A DNA stretch of 64,000 nucleotides, from the NCBI GenBank assembly GCA_964482235.1, contig CAYZWU010000004.1:62001-126000 (forward strand), written 5' to 3'. Of this stretch, positions 48,701 to 57,574 are shown in pieces. The notes beneath the pieces were generated by a model. The model was given only the letters and a program-made list of their open reading frames with translations. It had not been told where the DNA came from and did no database searches. This DNA is from CAYZWU01 sp964482235. Its GTDB lineage: Bacteria > Planctomycetota > B15-G4 > CAYZWU01. Positions within the stretch are counted from its first letter, which is position 1; every line of letters starts with the position of its first letter. A program made the position numbers and the translations under genes.

Positions 48701-50809
48701 AAAGTGATTCGTCCTCATGCGGAGCCGTTCGGTGAAAGGCTTGTAGTACTGCGCCTCGGGCGATTCGGAAAGAGCTGCCCAGGCGTCATGGGCTCTCTCC
48801 ATTGTCAAGGCCACACCGGCCAGGTTGCCGTGAGCCATGTAATGGGCGGCGATGAACCGGTTTCGATAATAGTCCGCCAGGTGCCAGAGCATCAGCACGG
48901 AGTTCTTCAGTTCGTTCAGCCGCCTGGACTCCATCGCGTTGATAGAGTTGATGAATCGCCTGCTCGCTCTGGTACTGGTGTACGAAGGATTTAGGAAGGC
49001 AGCGGCATCAGCCGGCCTGTATCGGCCGTCGATGCCATCTGTGGCTTCAATAGCCATGGCTTCCTTCATGGACATGAAGCGATGCGAATCGAACGGTTCG
49101 TTCACGATGAACGCTTCCGTTCCGCCCCCCCACTCCATCTCCGGAGCGTGATTGCGGTGGTCAGGCCCGAGAGAGTAGGCGGAGAAGGCGCCGGGTACGA
49201 CACCGGAAGCTCCTTTCCAGGCTGAAAGAACCGCCCTCTTCTCGTTCTTGTCCTCGATTTCCAGCTCCAGGGCAGCCAGGTCGTCAAGATACTTGGTCCT
49301 TGTCGCGGGGTCGTATCCGAGGCGCCCCCAGAGCATGTAGTAAAGAGAGTCGCGCTCCACGACCCAGTCGCACCAGATGTCCTCGGGATCGGCCGTGTAG
49401 TAGCGCGGCGAAGCAGGATAGTAGGCATTGAGCGGTTCGATGGTAAAACCCGATGCCGTGCCGATCTTCATGCAGCGGATCGAGCTGCGCACCTTGTCCG
49501 GATTGTAGAAGGGGAAGATCCGGTGCGTGCCGCTGGCCCGGACCTGCCAGACGATCTTGTACGGTTGATCGGGCCAGCGTCCGGCAAGGACTTCGGGTTT
49601 CGGCGGATTGTCGCGCCACCTTCCGCTCCTCCCCGATGCCGGGGCCGGATTGCCGGGCCACATTTTCCTGGACGGAGCGTCGCCCGAATCGCTGAGGTAA
49701 TCCTCAAAGGAGTAGCTGTACCATCCCGGCACCCGGCCGCCGGCGAGCATGTACGGCGCCCCCCACTGCTCGCCGTTGTACTTGATCTCCACGGTGAAGT
49801 CCGACGACTGCCGCGCCAGGGGCACCACCTTGGCCTTCCGCGTCACCCAGCTCCGTGTTATCAGCGGGATGTCGCGGCCGCTTCTCTCCACCGCCTCGAT
49901 GTAGCAGCGATAGAACTCGCCGCCCCGCCCGCTCTCCCCGATCCGAAATCCGATGGCATCGAGCCCCGGCGCCTGGCGGATCATCTTTTCCACGACCTCG
50001 CGCGTGTACGCGTAGATATTCGCCTCGTTCTCCTCGTAGGGCGGCTCAGGATTCTGCGGAATCCGGAAGCGGGCTTCATAGGCCATGAGGCTGACCCGCA
50101 CGCCGCGGGCGTGCGCCATGTCGATGACCCGGTTGAGCTGCGCCAGGCAGGCGGCCTTGATCTCAGGGACGACACCCACCTCGGGGAACTTCCCGCTCTG
50201 GATGAAGTAGGCGTAGAGGTTCGGGGCGTTGGTCACGCTCACGTCCCAGGTACCGTGTATGTCGAGCCAGTTCAGCCGGCTCCGGGCCATGATGTCGAAG
50301 AGGGTCTGCCAGTAGTCGTCGTTCTGGAACCACCAGCGGTCCGGATCTACCAGAGTCTGGGGATCGTAGTTCGTGTTGTTGCCTCCGTAATCCCAGGGCA
50401 GGGTCAGGAAGAGGTTGAGGCCGCGCTCGCGAAGCCACGGCGTTCCCGATCCTCCCCATCCTTGGGCCACACCGTTGAGCCTCATCTTCCCGGCCATCTC
50501 GAGGGCGCCGTACATCGCGCCTGTTGCATCGGCCCCCTCGATGAGAAGTTTTCCTTCATGACGACGGATGCGGAAACTCTCCGGTTCTCCCTGTCCGGTG
50601 ACGCGGATTGATATCCTTTCTGCTCGCCGGTCGAGCAAGCGGCGCTCGGACGTCCCTTCCGGATAGGCGGTCCGGCGAAGCTCTTCCACGGTCCGCTCGA
50701 TCTCTCGCCGACCGAAAGCCACCGGGTCGTCGCCGGCGTCGACATCCCCGGCGAAAAGAACAGCAATCATCAGGATCGGGATCATCCGCATCATGAAGCC
50801 GATTCGCAT
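45740..50809 (-). CDS. very large secreted multi-domain carbohydrate enzyme: glycosidase-like barrel, GATase-like domain, acetylxylan-esterase-like hydrolase and a degenerate hydrolase
   Basis: This 1689-residue exported protein has a signal peptide (MIPILMIAVLFAGDVDA). From N to C terminus: a GH20b/GH67-like small domain (to about residue 110); a TIM barrel (about 130-600) with GLNLFLTLPWDYGG, NWLDIHGTWD and DAIGFRIGESGRGG; a helical/beta region; a GATase-like domain (about 870-1100); an alpha/beta hydrolase (about 1150-1480) with HGHWKWKKGER, nucleophile GTSGGG, GARHDSEFP and FESGHDY; and a second hydrolase fold without Ser (GLGRCGAQA). The order suggests debranching plus deacetylation of a plant or algal glycan. 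The start is ATG 50809 with GAGGAGG upstream; 50830 is a TTG in the symporter end. Confidence 0.74.
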   Translation of the reverse strand: MRIGFMMRMIPILMIAVLFAGDVDAGDDPVAFGRREIERTVEELRRTAYPEGTSERRLLDRRAERISIRVTGQGEPESFRIRRHEGKLLIEGADATGAMYGALEMAGKMRLNGVAQGWGGSGTPWLRERGLNLFLTLPWDYGGNNTNYDPQTLVDPDRWWFQNDDYWQTLFDIMARSRLNWLDIHGTWDVSVTNAPNLYAYFIQSGKFPEVGVVPEIKAACLAQLNRVIDMAHARGVRVSLMAYEARFRIPQNPEPPYEENEANIYAYTREVVEKMIRQAPGLDAIGFRIGESGRGGEFYRCYIEAVERSGRDIPLITRSWVTRKAKVVPLARQSSDFTVEIKYNGEQWGAPYMLAGGRVPGWYSYSFEDYLSDSGDAPSRKMWPGNPAPASGRSGRWRDNPPKPEVLAGRWPDQPYKIVWQVRASGTHRIFPFYNPDKVRSSIRCMKIGTASGFTIEPLNAYYPASPRYYTADPEDIWCDWVVERDSLYYMLWGRLGYDPATRTKYLDDLAALELEIEDKNEKRAVLSAWKGASGVVPGAFSAYSLGPDHRNHAPEMEWGGGTEAFIVNEPFDSHRFMSMKEAMAIEATDGIDGRYRPADAAAFLNPSYTSTRASRRFINSINAMESRRLNELKNSVLMLWHLADYYRNRFIAAHYMAHGNLAGVALTMERAHDAWAALSESPEAQYYKPFTERLRMRTNHFHWKNELSHVRAEANRFESKKVKDPDQVIRIDPLTASLRSRGWGAPRTAVLEWHEEGEDVVCTIPAEEALPSAWLLAKPLPSSTFFHKIPMTRMGEPPNERYEARIERPNCGLAVAAELDVDFDRIPTFPQAKPGREIRRVPSSGREAPYLVVPARQGPTPAYWSSQEAMTYLQPDSLDPARHGLLLLATRAWDFHRRFDVATQRKLLDAVERGLDLLVLQQDYTSGRFPLHWFPRTPRIVNRGLRRFDPGGALGLEPIEADNIIWQPIEPGDGWEVFGNGGVARCRHGKGSIWLVQARLMQNMHLPACAKALVHLLGLKGKEKPVVVVDPGTEGAHFATSVFVDLMNAHEIPFLTLGEVIAREQGMDCFDPVSGRIWDDNVLEGRGPAMMKSFLERKVKKAAARPIPATREEAKRARASQKKELMRCLGLDPLPPRTPLDARVTGVIERSGYRIEKIVFESRPKFPVTALLYLPADRDGSLLPVIVNPHGHWKWKKGERVVQKRAIAQALRGYAALVVDSPGHSFEGDAVVERRGAGTHHDLRLVLGSTNATAAYVWDLMRALDYLETRPEVDMSRVGITGTSGGGLATLYAFAAEERFTCAVPVCYATSLEVNPHNGCPCNHVPGTLRIGDRSDVLAIRAPSPVLIIGARHDSEFPPAGTELTGRKLEAFWKLFDAAGKVKWRIFESGHDYNGPMREAAMGFFDLHLRGKGDGSPVPEGEIETEPPGSSSLTCLADPPAGQLTLRKIAQDRLARAEPRSFDDVVALNGGLPQPAGCSFRIMEKGDPRGRTVHVLLESEQGLTLPGLLRLPDGVAAAGVVLLSDGGKSNAFEEFAAERLAAEGLACLAVDVRGTGELAGLDPRLMAYLGTSGAFAMGWDAARAAAALRRYTSRVAVGGLGRCGAQAALFAALMDREIEFVAGLRGLREYSDCFAEDVPLAAIQPRADLCAPLSHLRSLVIQPAVWTFTGGEDPDPAALLIEWSEKK

Positions 50810-50826
50810 CAGGCCTCCTCGGGGTT

Positions 50827-52671
50827 TCAAAAGATCTTCTCTACCTTGTGGAGCCGCCCGACCAGGAGGCCGCCCTTCTCGATCAGCGACGGGGAGACCT
50901 CGATCACACCTTCCCGTTCATGGACCCCCGAGATCTTGCCGTGCACCGATCGGAGCCCCCCCAGCCAGGCGCGGCCGTCGGCCACGTAAACGAGGTCGCC
51001 CGGCTCGGCGGCCAACCGTTCGAGCATTCCTGCCGAAAGTGCGACACCCTCGATCGCCTCGTTCGGCTCGAGGAGCCCCTTTGCGGGACGCCACGGCTTC
51101 TCGTTGAGCGGACCGCCCTTGAAGAGCTCCCTGGCCCTGCGGAGAGATCCCACCACCAGACCATCCACGGAGCTTCTTTTTCCGCTCTTGTCCCGGAGGC
51201 TCACCGAGATGCCGATGGCGAGGCAGACGCAGATCCCGTACAGGGCGCGCATGTACTTGAAACCCCCTTCCGGATCGACGCCGTGAGCCACAGGGGTGAT
51301 CAGCACCGGGAAGACGACCGCCGCAGCCATGGCGATCACTCCCCCGGCCAGGGTCCAGAAGGCGGCCCGCGGGGTGTACCTCTTCCAGAAGGCGCCGAGA
51401 ACGATGGCCACCACCATGGGCGGCGTGACCGTGGCGGTGAAGGTCCCGTGGGCCAGGTAGATCGACTCGAAGGACGCGAAGACCGGGACGAGGGCGATAC
51501 CCACGCCGGCTGCCGCAAGGGAGACGATCCGCGCCACCTTGAGATAATGACCGTCGCTCGCCGACCGCTTGATGAAGGGCTTGTAGATGTCGTTCACCGT
51601 CACGGCCGAGACGGCATTGATCAGCGTGTCCACCGTGGACATGAGAGCCGCGGTGAGCGCCGCCATGACGAAGCCGAAGAGGCCGGGTACGCAAACCTTG
51701 GCCGCCACGTCGACGAAGATCCGGTCGGCGATCTGATCGGGATCGGCGCCGCCGCCCAGGAGGCCGTGCGTCACCATCGACCGCCCGATCCAGCCCGCGT
51801 TGGCGATGGCCAGCGTGGCCAGCGGCATCAGGACGAGGAGGAGAGCCAGGAACGCCTTCTTCCCCTCCCGCACGCTCTTGAGGGAGAGGAACCTGAGGAT
51901 GAAGCCCTGGTTCATCATGTAGAGCGCGATATTGTTGGCCACGCCGTCCTGCCAGAAGACGCCGGTGAAATGGAAGCTGTGCGGTTCGTTGAAGGAGGCG
52001 AAGGGGAGCCTGTGCGCCATGGGAAGCCCGGACCAGAAGGCGTCCCATCCACCGAGGGCGCTCAGGCCGAGCCCGAAGAGGAGGAAGCCGGCGATGAGCA
52101 GGATCACGCCCTGGGCCAGGTCGGTCATGATGACCGAAGTCTGACCGCCGGCCGTCACGTAGATCGCGCAGACCACGGCGACCACCACGGCGGACCAGAA
52201 GACGTCGGTCCCGAGCAGCGCGTTGATCGCCATGCCCATGGTGTAGAGGTTGATGCCGATGTACCCCACCATGTAGACCATGATGATGATCAGGGCCATC
52301 ACCCGCGTCCGTTCGTCGAAACGCTTCCTGAAGTACTCGGGCACGCTGCCGCACCGCGAGAAGTAGATGATCGGGAACCAGCCGAACAGGAGCAGGCTCA
52401 TGACGATCCAGTCGTTCAGGTACGACATGGTGGACGACATGCCGTACCTGAATCCGGCCTCCGAGTACTTGATGAAGCTGTACGATCCTACGATAGAGGC
52501 AACGTACGAGAAGGCCACCAGCCACCAGGCGAAGCGCTGCCCCCCGAAGAAGAAATCCTTGGTGGAGCGGGTGAACCGGGCAAAAAGGGCCCCGACGGAA
52601 AAGATGGCCACGAAGTAGCCCACGATGACGGCGTAATCCAGACCTGTTCCCGTGATCGTGACCGATTCCAT
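50827..52671 (-). CDS. sodium/solute symporter (SSS family)
   Basis: This 614-residue inner-membrane symporter of the SSS/SLC5 family imports a solute, probably a sugar, with sodium. Residues 10-500 hold about 13-14 helices; family marks include STKDFFFGGQRFAWWLVAFS near the N-terminus, YVTAGGQTSVIMTDLAQGVI and the FVMAALTAALMSTVDTLINA helix. A soluble C-terminal tail of about 110 residues follows. Its end lies 17 bases from the start of the large enzyme, suggesting uptake of that enzyme's products. Confidence 0.88.
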   Translation of the reverse strand: MESVTITGTGLDYAVIVGYFVAIFSVGALFARFTRSTKDFFFGGQRFAWWLVAFSYVASIVGSYSFIKYSEAGFRYGMSSTMSYLNDWIVMSLLLFGWFPIIYFSRCGSVPEYFRKRFDERTRVMALIIIMVYMVGYIGINLYTMGMAINALLGTDVFWSAVVVAVVCAIYVTAGGQTSVIMTDLAQGVILLIAGFLLFGLGLSALGGWDAFWSGLPMAHRLPFASFNEPHSFHFTGVFWQDGVANNIALYMMNQGFILRFLSLKSVREGKKAFLALLLVLMPLATLAIANAGWIGRSMVTHGLLGGGADPDQIADRIFVDVAAKVCVPGLFGFVMAALTAALMSTVDTLINAVSAVTVNDIYKPFIKRSASDGHYLKVARIVSLAAAGVGIALVPVFASFESIYLAHGTFTATVTPPMVVAIVLGAFWKRYTPRAAFWTLAGGVIAMAAAVVFPVLITPVAHGVDPEGGFKYMRALYGICVCLAIGISVSLRDKSGKRSSVDGLVVGSLRRARELFKGGPLNEKPWRPAKGLLEPNEAIEGVALSAGMLERLAAEPGDLVYVADGRAWLGGLRSVHGKISGVHEREGVIEVSPSLIEKGGLLVGRLHKVEKIF

Positions 52672-52672
52672 C

Positions 52673-52873
52673 TCAGCCCACCCCCGTGGCTGCGAGCTGC
52701 CAGACGAGCTGCCCGCAGAGATAGACCAGGAATGTCAGGAGAAGAAAAACCGAGGTGTAGCGGTCTTCCTTGTTCTTCCAGGAATAGTCGCCCGACCGCC
52801 AGGCCAGGATGAAGAGGGAGAAGAAGATCAGCCCTCCCACAACATACTGGTAGACAAATGAATCCCAGTTCAT
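52673..52873 (-). CDS. small two-helix membrane protein upstream of the symporter
   Basis: This 66-residue protein has two hydrophobic segments (GGLIFFSLFILAW and SVFLLLTFLVYLCGQLVW) joined by a charged loop (RSGDYSWKNKEDRY). Its stop lies one base before the symporter ATG, so the two are coupled. Small membrane proteins directly before SSS symporters are known as accessory subunits in some systems; that role here is inferred. Confidence 0.68.
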   Translation of the reverse strand: MNWDSFVYQYVVGGLIFFSLFILAWRSGDYSWKNKEDRYTSVFLLLTFLVYLCGQLVWQLAATGVG

Positions 52874-52989
52874 GGTTCACCTGGAGTCGAGAGGACCAAC
52901 AATTTCATCAACCGAAAATTCCTTCGAGAAAGTTGTGTCATGTATTGTCGATAAAAGTGTCATTTGAACCATTGATTATTGTATACTCC

Positions 52990-53017
52990 CCCGGACCGGA
53001 ATACAGATCGGTCCGGG
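52990..53017 (+). promoter_or_regulatory. 9-bp inverted repeat in the leader of the DUF3352-like gene
   Basis: CCCGGACCG (52990-52998) and CGGTCCGGG (53009-53017) are perfect complements around a 10-base loop. They lie just after a possible -10 (TATACT, 52982-52987) and 127 bases before the ATG at 53145. There is no T-run after it. It could be an operator or a mRNA leader hairpin. Confidence 0.4.
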
Positions 53018-53144
53018 ACCCTTCTCAGCTGCTTTTTCCAGTACGGTTCGCGATGCTGCTCATGCTGAATCGATTTTTCTGTCCTTGCTCAGCGGACCAT
53101 CTGAATCCATTTCATTCTTCTGCACCCAGTAGGAGCCTGTAATC

Positions 53145-55397
53145 ATGTACCGAACCACTCTCATGTCAAAGCGTTTAGTCTTCCTTCTCTTCATTCTCCT
53201 CCTGGGCTCGGGCCTGGTTGCCAGAGCCGGGGAGGGAGAATCGCAGGCGTTCCAGCCCGGAACGCTGGAATCGAGTCAGGTCCTGCCCTCTGATACGACC
53301 TTCCTCTATGCCAACTTTTCCGGCATCCACCAGCTCCTGGAGGATCGGAAGTCTCTCGACCTCTTCAAGCTCTGGGCCGACGAGGAGATTCAAGCCTTCT
53401 TCGCTCCGATGAAAGAACTCGTCGAGACCAAGCTGAGCGGAGCCGAGGGAATCGACTTTCCCTTCAAGAAGGTCTGGAGCCTCTTCCAGGGTGAGCTGAC
53501 CCTGGCCTGCAGCTCGCGGCTGACGATCTTCGAGCGCGGGGCGGTCCCCGCGCCGGCCCTGCTGGTCGACATGGGGAACAGCAGGGAGCAGTTCCTCGGC
53601 ACCATCGACTACCTCATCGGCATGGTCGCCCAGATGCAGCATCTGGAGCGGGACGCCTTCGAGTACAAGGGCATGAAGATCAAGACGTTGAACATGCCGT
53701 GGAGCCGGCTCGCCGTCTGCTACACGACCCTGGACAACCTGTTCGTCGCCACGGTGAACCGCTACTATCTCCAGGAGATCATCGACACCTCGATCAACTC
53801 CAAGCCGGCCCTCAAGAGTAATCCGGCCTTCAAGCGCAGCTGCAAGAAGCTGGGAGACGACAAGCTCCGCTGCATGGCCTATGTCAGCCTCGAGCCGGTG
53901 CTCCACATGCTGGAGCCTTTCTGGCCCTACGAGTTCGACGAATGGTCCGACCTCCTCGGCCTGGGTCCCATCGAATCGCTCTCCCTGGGCTCGGCCTGCG
54001 AGGGCGGCGGCTCTCGGGACAGCCTCTTCATCGGCTGCCCCGGCGAGAAGAAGGGCTTGTTGAAAGCCTTTGCCCCCCATCCGGTCACGCCGCAGTGCCT
54101 CTCGATGTTGCCGCCCGAAACCTTCTTTTTCATGGGCTTCACCTTTGATCCGGCCATGCTGCTCGAAGAGGCCGAGAAGTTCGTCCGGAGCGCGCTGCCC
54201 GAATTTTCGGGCCACTTCGATATGGCCTTCCAGCAGCTCAAGCGGGAATCGGGATTCGATCTGAGGGAAGAGATCCTCTCCCCTCTCGGCTCCGAGGTCT
54301 CGTTCTTCGTGCTGCCCCAGAAGTCCGGGCTCATCCCCGAGTTCTATCTCACCGTCGCACTGAGGGACAGCGAGGGATTCAAGGCTCTCCTCGACAAGCT
54401 GCTGACCTTTGCACCCGAAGAGGTGAAGATCCTGGAAACCTCCTACCAGGGCCACACCATGCAGTACCTGTCTCCCTCCGAGATCCCGCTCCCCATCTCC
54501 CCCACCTTCATCATCGAGGAGGGACGCCTCGTCGTGTCGAGCACCACGCTGGGCATGAAGAAGTACCTCCGCTGGCTGGGTGAAGGCGGCCCCGGTCTGT
54601 CCGAGACCGACGCCTTCAAGAAGGCGATGGACGGCGTACCAGAGGGCGTATCCGTTCTCAAGTACGTGAACATGCCGAAGCTGATCGCCATCCTCTACGA
54701 GACTGGCGCTCCCTTCCTGCCCATGGTGATGTCTGAAACGGGGCTGCCCCTCGATCCGGCTCTCCTGCCCATGGCAGACACGCTGACCGACTGCTTCTCC
54801 AGCTCCGTCTCCTATGTCCAGGCGGACAGCGATGGATACCTCCTCTCGGGCCGCTGGTCCTTCGGACTCGGCGCTCTGGCGACGGCAGGGGCCTCCGTGG
54901 CTGATTACCTCGTGCAGAACGATCTCGTTCCCGGAATCTTCGCCAGCGCCATGCGCAGCCAGGAGATGTCGAGGGACCATGCGATGGCTCAGATGGCCGA
55001 CGCGATATTCGAGCACGGCTACGCCTGCATGTCCCGGGGAGAGTACGTCGAGGCGCGGGGCATCTTCAGCAACTGGCTCGAACGGTTCTGCGGTCACGAG
55101 AACTATTACCTGACGCTGATGCACCGCGGCTACTGCAACCTGGCGCTCGGCAAGTACGAGGCCGGCATCGCGGACTACAAAACCGTGGCGTCTGAGAGCG
55201 AGTTCAGGAAGAGCACGGCTCTCTACAACATCTGCTGCGGCTACTCGTGCCTCGATCGGAAGGCGGACGCTCTCCTCTACCTGAAGAAGGCACTGGCCGC
55301 CGGCTTCGACGACAAGGAGCTGATCGCGAAAGATTCCGATCTGAACAACATCAGGAACGAGGAAGAGTTCACCGTCCTGATGGAGCTATTGAAGTAG
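53145..55397 (+). CDS. secreted DUF3352-like protein with C-terminal TPR region
   Basis: This 750-residue protein has a signal peptide (LVFLLFILLLGSGLVARAG). The main body (about residues 45-600) resembles DUF3352, with LPSDTTFLYANFSGIHQLLED near its start and repeated mixed alpha/beta units. The C-terminus (about residues 615-745) holds two or three TPR-like units (EYVEARGIFSNWLERFC, LALGKYEAGIADYKTV, ADALLYLKKALAAG). No catalytic motif is seen. AGGAG lies 10 bases before the ATG. It has a strong terminator and is probably monocistronic. Confidence 0.75.
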   Translation: MYRTTLMSKRLVFLLFILLLGSGLVARAGEGESQAFQPGTLESSQVLPSDTTFLYANFSGIHQLLEDRKSLDLFKLWADEEIQAFFAPMKELVETKLSGAEGIDFPFKKVWSLFQGELTLACSSRLTIFERGAVPAPALLVDMGNSREQFLGTIDYLIGMVAQMQHLERDAFEYKGMKIKTLNMPWSRLAVCYTTLDNLFVATVNRYYLQEIIDTSINSKPALKSNPAFKRSCKKLGDDKLRCMAYVSLEPVLHMLEPFWPYEFDEWSDLLGLGPIESLSLGSACEGGGSRDSLFIGCPGEKKGLLKAFAPHPVTPQCLSMLPPETFFFMGFTFDPAMLLEEAEKFVRSALPEFSGHFDMAFQQLKRESGFDLREEILSPLGSEVSFFVLPQKSGLIPEFYLTVALRDSEGFKALLDKLLTFAPEEVKILETSYQGHTMQYLSPSEIPLPISPTFIIEEGRLVVSSTTLGMKKYLRWLGEGGPGLSETDAFKKAMDGVPEGVSVLKYVNMPKLIAILYETGAPFLPMVMSETGLPLDPALLPMADTLTDCFSSSVSYVQADSDGYLLSGRWSFGLGALATAGASVADYLVQNDLVPGIFASAMRSQEMSRDHAMAQMADAIFEHGYACMSRGEYVEARGIFSNWLERFCGHENYYLTLMHRGYCNLALGKYEAGIADYKTVASESEFRKSTALYNICCGYSCLDRKADALLYLKKALAAGFDDKELIAKDSDLNNIRNEEEFTVLMELLK

Positions 55398-55416
55398 GGC
55401 CCTGATCGATCATTGG

Positions 55417-55458
55417 AAAGCGCCGGCCGCCGTTTGGGTGTCCGGCGCTTTTTTTTCC
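55417..55458 (+). terminator. intrinsic terminator of the DUF3352-like gene
   Basis: AAAGCGCCGG (55417-55426) pairs with CCGGCGCTTT (55442-55451) around a 15-base loop and is followed by further T residues. It lies 20 bases after the stop at 55397 and is a convincing intrinsic terminator for the plus strand. Confidence 0.85.
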
Positions 55459-55493
55459 TTGAACCGCCAGGCTCGATGAGCGGAGCTGCGCGC

Positions 55494-56432
55494 TCACTTC
55501 TCGATCTTCGCTTCCTCGATTTCCCTGAGTAGATCGCGGCACCGCCGGATCGATCCCGTGTCGCCGCTTTCGGATGCCGCTTCAGCAGCCAGACGGACCG
55601 CAGCGAGGGCACTCTCCCGCAAGTCCTGGGCGTAGAGGCTGCGAGCCGCACGGTAGAGTCGATCCACGGCGATGTCCATCTCGTCGCCGTTCTTGTAGCA
55701 TTCTCCCGCACGCACGAGCGCCTCGGCCATCTCCCGGAAGACCTTGGCCTGCTTGTGATGCCCCGCCTCCCTGTCGAAGGACGCCCCCGCCTTCTGCCAC
55801 GAGCCGGACAGGCGGAAGAGCTCTCCCTGGAGCCGGGCCGCCTCGGCGTGGAGCCGCGGCAACCGCACATCGGAAATCAGCCTCTCGGCCTCGCCGAGCC
55901 TGGCCCTTGCCTCCTCGATCCGGCCTTCCTCGCAGGCCAGGCGGGCGCGCAGCAGGATCGCCTGGAGCCTGCGGCTGTCCGCCGCCCATTTCCCGGGAAG
56001 TGAAAGAACCTCGAGGCAGATGCGATCCGCCTCGCCGGTTTTTCCCTGGAGCCGGGCCGCCTCGGCATCGAGGAGCAGGGCGTCGGCCGGCGAGCCGTTG
56101 ATCCGCTTCAGCTCGTCGAGCGCCTCGGCCAGGCAGGAACGCGCCGAATCCGCCTCACCCAGGACCAGGAGGCAGGCGGCTAGATTGTAGGCGGCGTCGG
56201 CCAGGGCGGCGGCGTCATCGAGGAGGCAGGCTCTATTCCGTGTTTCGGAATAGAGCACGGCGGCCCTTTCGACCCGGCCGGCGCGGAAAGCCTCCTGGGC
56301 CGCTTCCGAGAGGTGCACCACTTCGGCATCGCCCTTTTCGCCCCTCTCCGGAGCAGAACAGGAGAGGCAGAGGATCAAAACAAGCCCCGCGCTTGCCGCC
56401 AGGGCGGCGAATCCGGAAGAGCGGCTTCTCAT
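55494..56432 (-). CDS. TPR lipoprotein of the Mla-type operon
   Basis: This 312-residue protein has a lipobox (LILCLSC, Cys25) after a hydrophobic core, then a helical array of TPR-like units rich in Ala, Arg and Leu (for example RLRLGEAERL-type and VFREMAEALVRAGECYKNG segments). It is the last gene of the operon, with its start overlapping the mlaD-like stop (ATGA). In Mla-type systems a lipoprotein often couples the inner- and outer-membrane parts; this one may play that role. Confidence 0.72.
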   Translation of the reverse strand: MRSRSSGFAALAASAGLVLILCLSCSAPERGEKGDAEVVHLSEAAQEAFRAGRVERAAVLYSETRNRACLLDDAAALADAAYNLAACLLVLGEADSARSCLAEALDELKRINGSPADALLLDAEAARLQGKTGEADRICLEVLSLPGKWAADSRRLQAILLRARLACEEGRIEEARARLGEAERLISDVRLPRLHAEAARLQGELFRLSGSWQKAGASFDREAGHHKQAKVFREMAEALVRAGECYKNGDEMDIAVDRLYRAARSLYAQDLRESALAAVRLAAEAASESGDTGSIRRCRDLLREIEEAKIEK

Positions 56433-57574
56433 CGCCCACCCCCCTTCTTCGGCTCCGATAGTCCCGGGCTCCCGGATCTCCCGGGAGCAGAATCCTTGTC
56501 CGACCGTGAAGGCGTCACCAGGGACGGCGGCAGCGTGGCAGGCGGCTCGGCCGTCTCCACGTACTTCCGGATCAGCCAGTGCCTCTTGACGGCCTCGACG
56601 AGCTCCTCGGCCTCGCGCAGGTTCTGACGGATCTGCCGGATCATGCCCGGAATATCCTCGATCTCCGCGCCCGCCGTCTCGGCCATGGCAGGCAGCAGCT
56701 CGGTGGCGGCTCGCACATTCTCGAGGATCTCGCGGATCGTCTCGAGATCCCGAGCCATCTGAGCCGCATCGGGCAGACCGGCGGTCATGCGGTGCACGTC
56801 ACGAAGAACGGCATCGACCTCGTCGATCGTCGTTTCGACCTTGCCCGCAATGGATATCGTTTTTTCAGCCAGGGTGCTGTCGGTCAGGAGCATGCCGACC
56901 GTCCCTTCGCCCGCCTCGGTTTTCTGGACTATCCCGTCGATCCGCTCGAGCAGGGTCTGCACCTTGACGCTGGTTTCGCGGAGATCGACGACCAGGGTGG
57001 TGTACCTCTCCAGAGAGTTGCGCGCCTGGGTCAGGACGCCGAGCACGGCGGCCTGGATCTCGAAGCTCATCTCCATGATGCTGTCGAGAATCCGGCTCTC
57101 CCGGATCTCGTCGGCGAACTCCTGTATCGTCGTGAGGATTTCGCGGCCCGGTTCGCAGGTCATCCGGAACATCCTGTCCTTGTCGGGAATGGGAGCTCCC
57201 TCACCCCTGGTGATCTCCACGTAGGTGTCGCCGGCAAAGATGAACCTCTTCCTGATGAACGCCTGGGAGTCCTGCTTCACGAAGCTGAAGAAGTCGCTCC
57301 TGATCGCGGCCACGGCCTCCATGTCGCCTGTCTTGTCGTTGACGATCAGGCTTTCGACCGAACCGACAACGGCTCCGAGGATCTCCACCTCGGCCCCTTC
57401 CTGCAGCCCGGACAGCCCCTCGGCCGGGATATCGAGGGTCAGCCTGTGATAGCTCTCGAACCAGCCCTGGACAAAACCGGCCAGAACGATTCCGGCGATG
57501 AAGAGGATCACGATCAGGAGGACGAAGACTCCCGCGATCTCGTTGACATAACGGAACTTGAACGGTTTGGTCAT
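56429..57574 (-). CDS. mlaD: MlaD/MCE-domain phospholipid-transport substrate-binding protein
   Basis: This 381-residue protein has one N-terminal membrane helix (about residues 12-33, IAGVFVLLIVILFIAGIVLAGF) and an MCE domain (about 40-130) with HRLTLDIPAEGLSGLQEGAEV-type sequence, the hallmark of MlaD/PqiB/YebT. A long, helical, coiled-coil-prone C-terminus follows (VETTIDEVDAVLRDVHRM). It would form a hexameric lipid channel at the inner membrane. Its ATG overlaps the stop of the ATPase-like gene. Confidence 0.88.
   Translation of the reverse strand: MTKPFKFRYVNEIAGVFVLLIVILFIAGIVLAGFVQGWFESYHRLTLDIPAEGLSGLQEGAEVEILGAVVGSVESLIVNDKTGDMEAVAAIRSDFFSFVKQDSQAFIRKRFIFAGDTYVEITRGEGAPIPDKDRMFRMTCEPGREILTTIQEFADEIRESRILDSIMEMSFEIQAAVLGVLTQARNSLERYTTLVVDLRETSVKVQTLLERIDGIVQKTEAGEGTVGMLLTDSTLAEKTISIAGKVETTIDEVDAVLRDVHRMTAGLPDAAQMARDLETIREILENVRAATELLPAMAETAGAEIEDIPGMIRQIRQNLREAEELVEAVKRHWLIRKYVETAEPPATLPPSLVTPSRSDKDSAPGRSGSPGLSEPKKGGGR

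Noticed and set aside
50848..52812. 654-codon open frame on the plus strand
   Set aside because: It is antisense to the sodium/solute symporter, and its His/Asp/Gly-rich composition mirrors hydrophobic codons.
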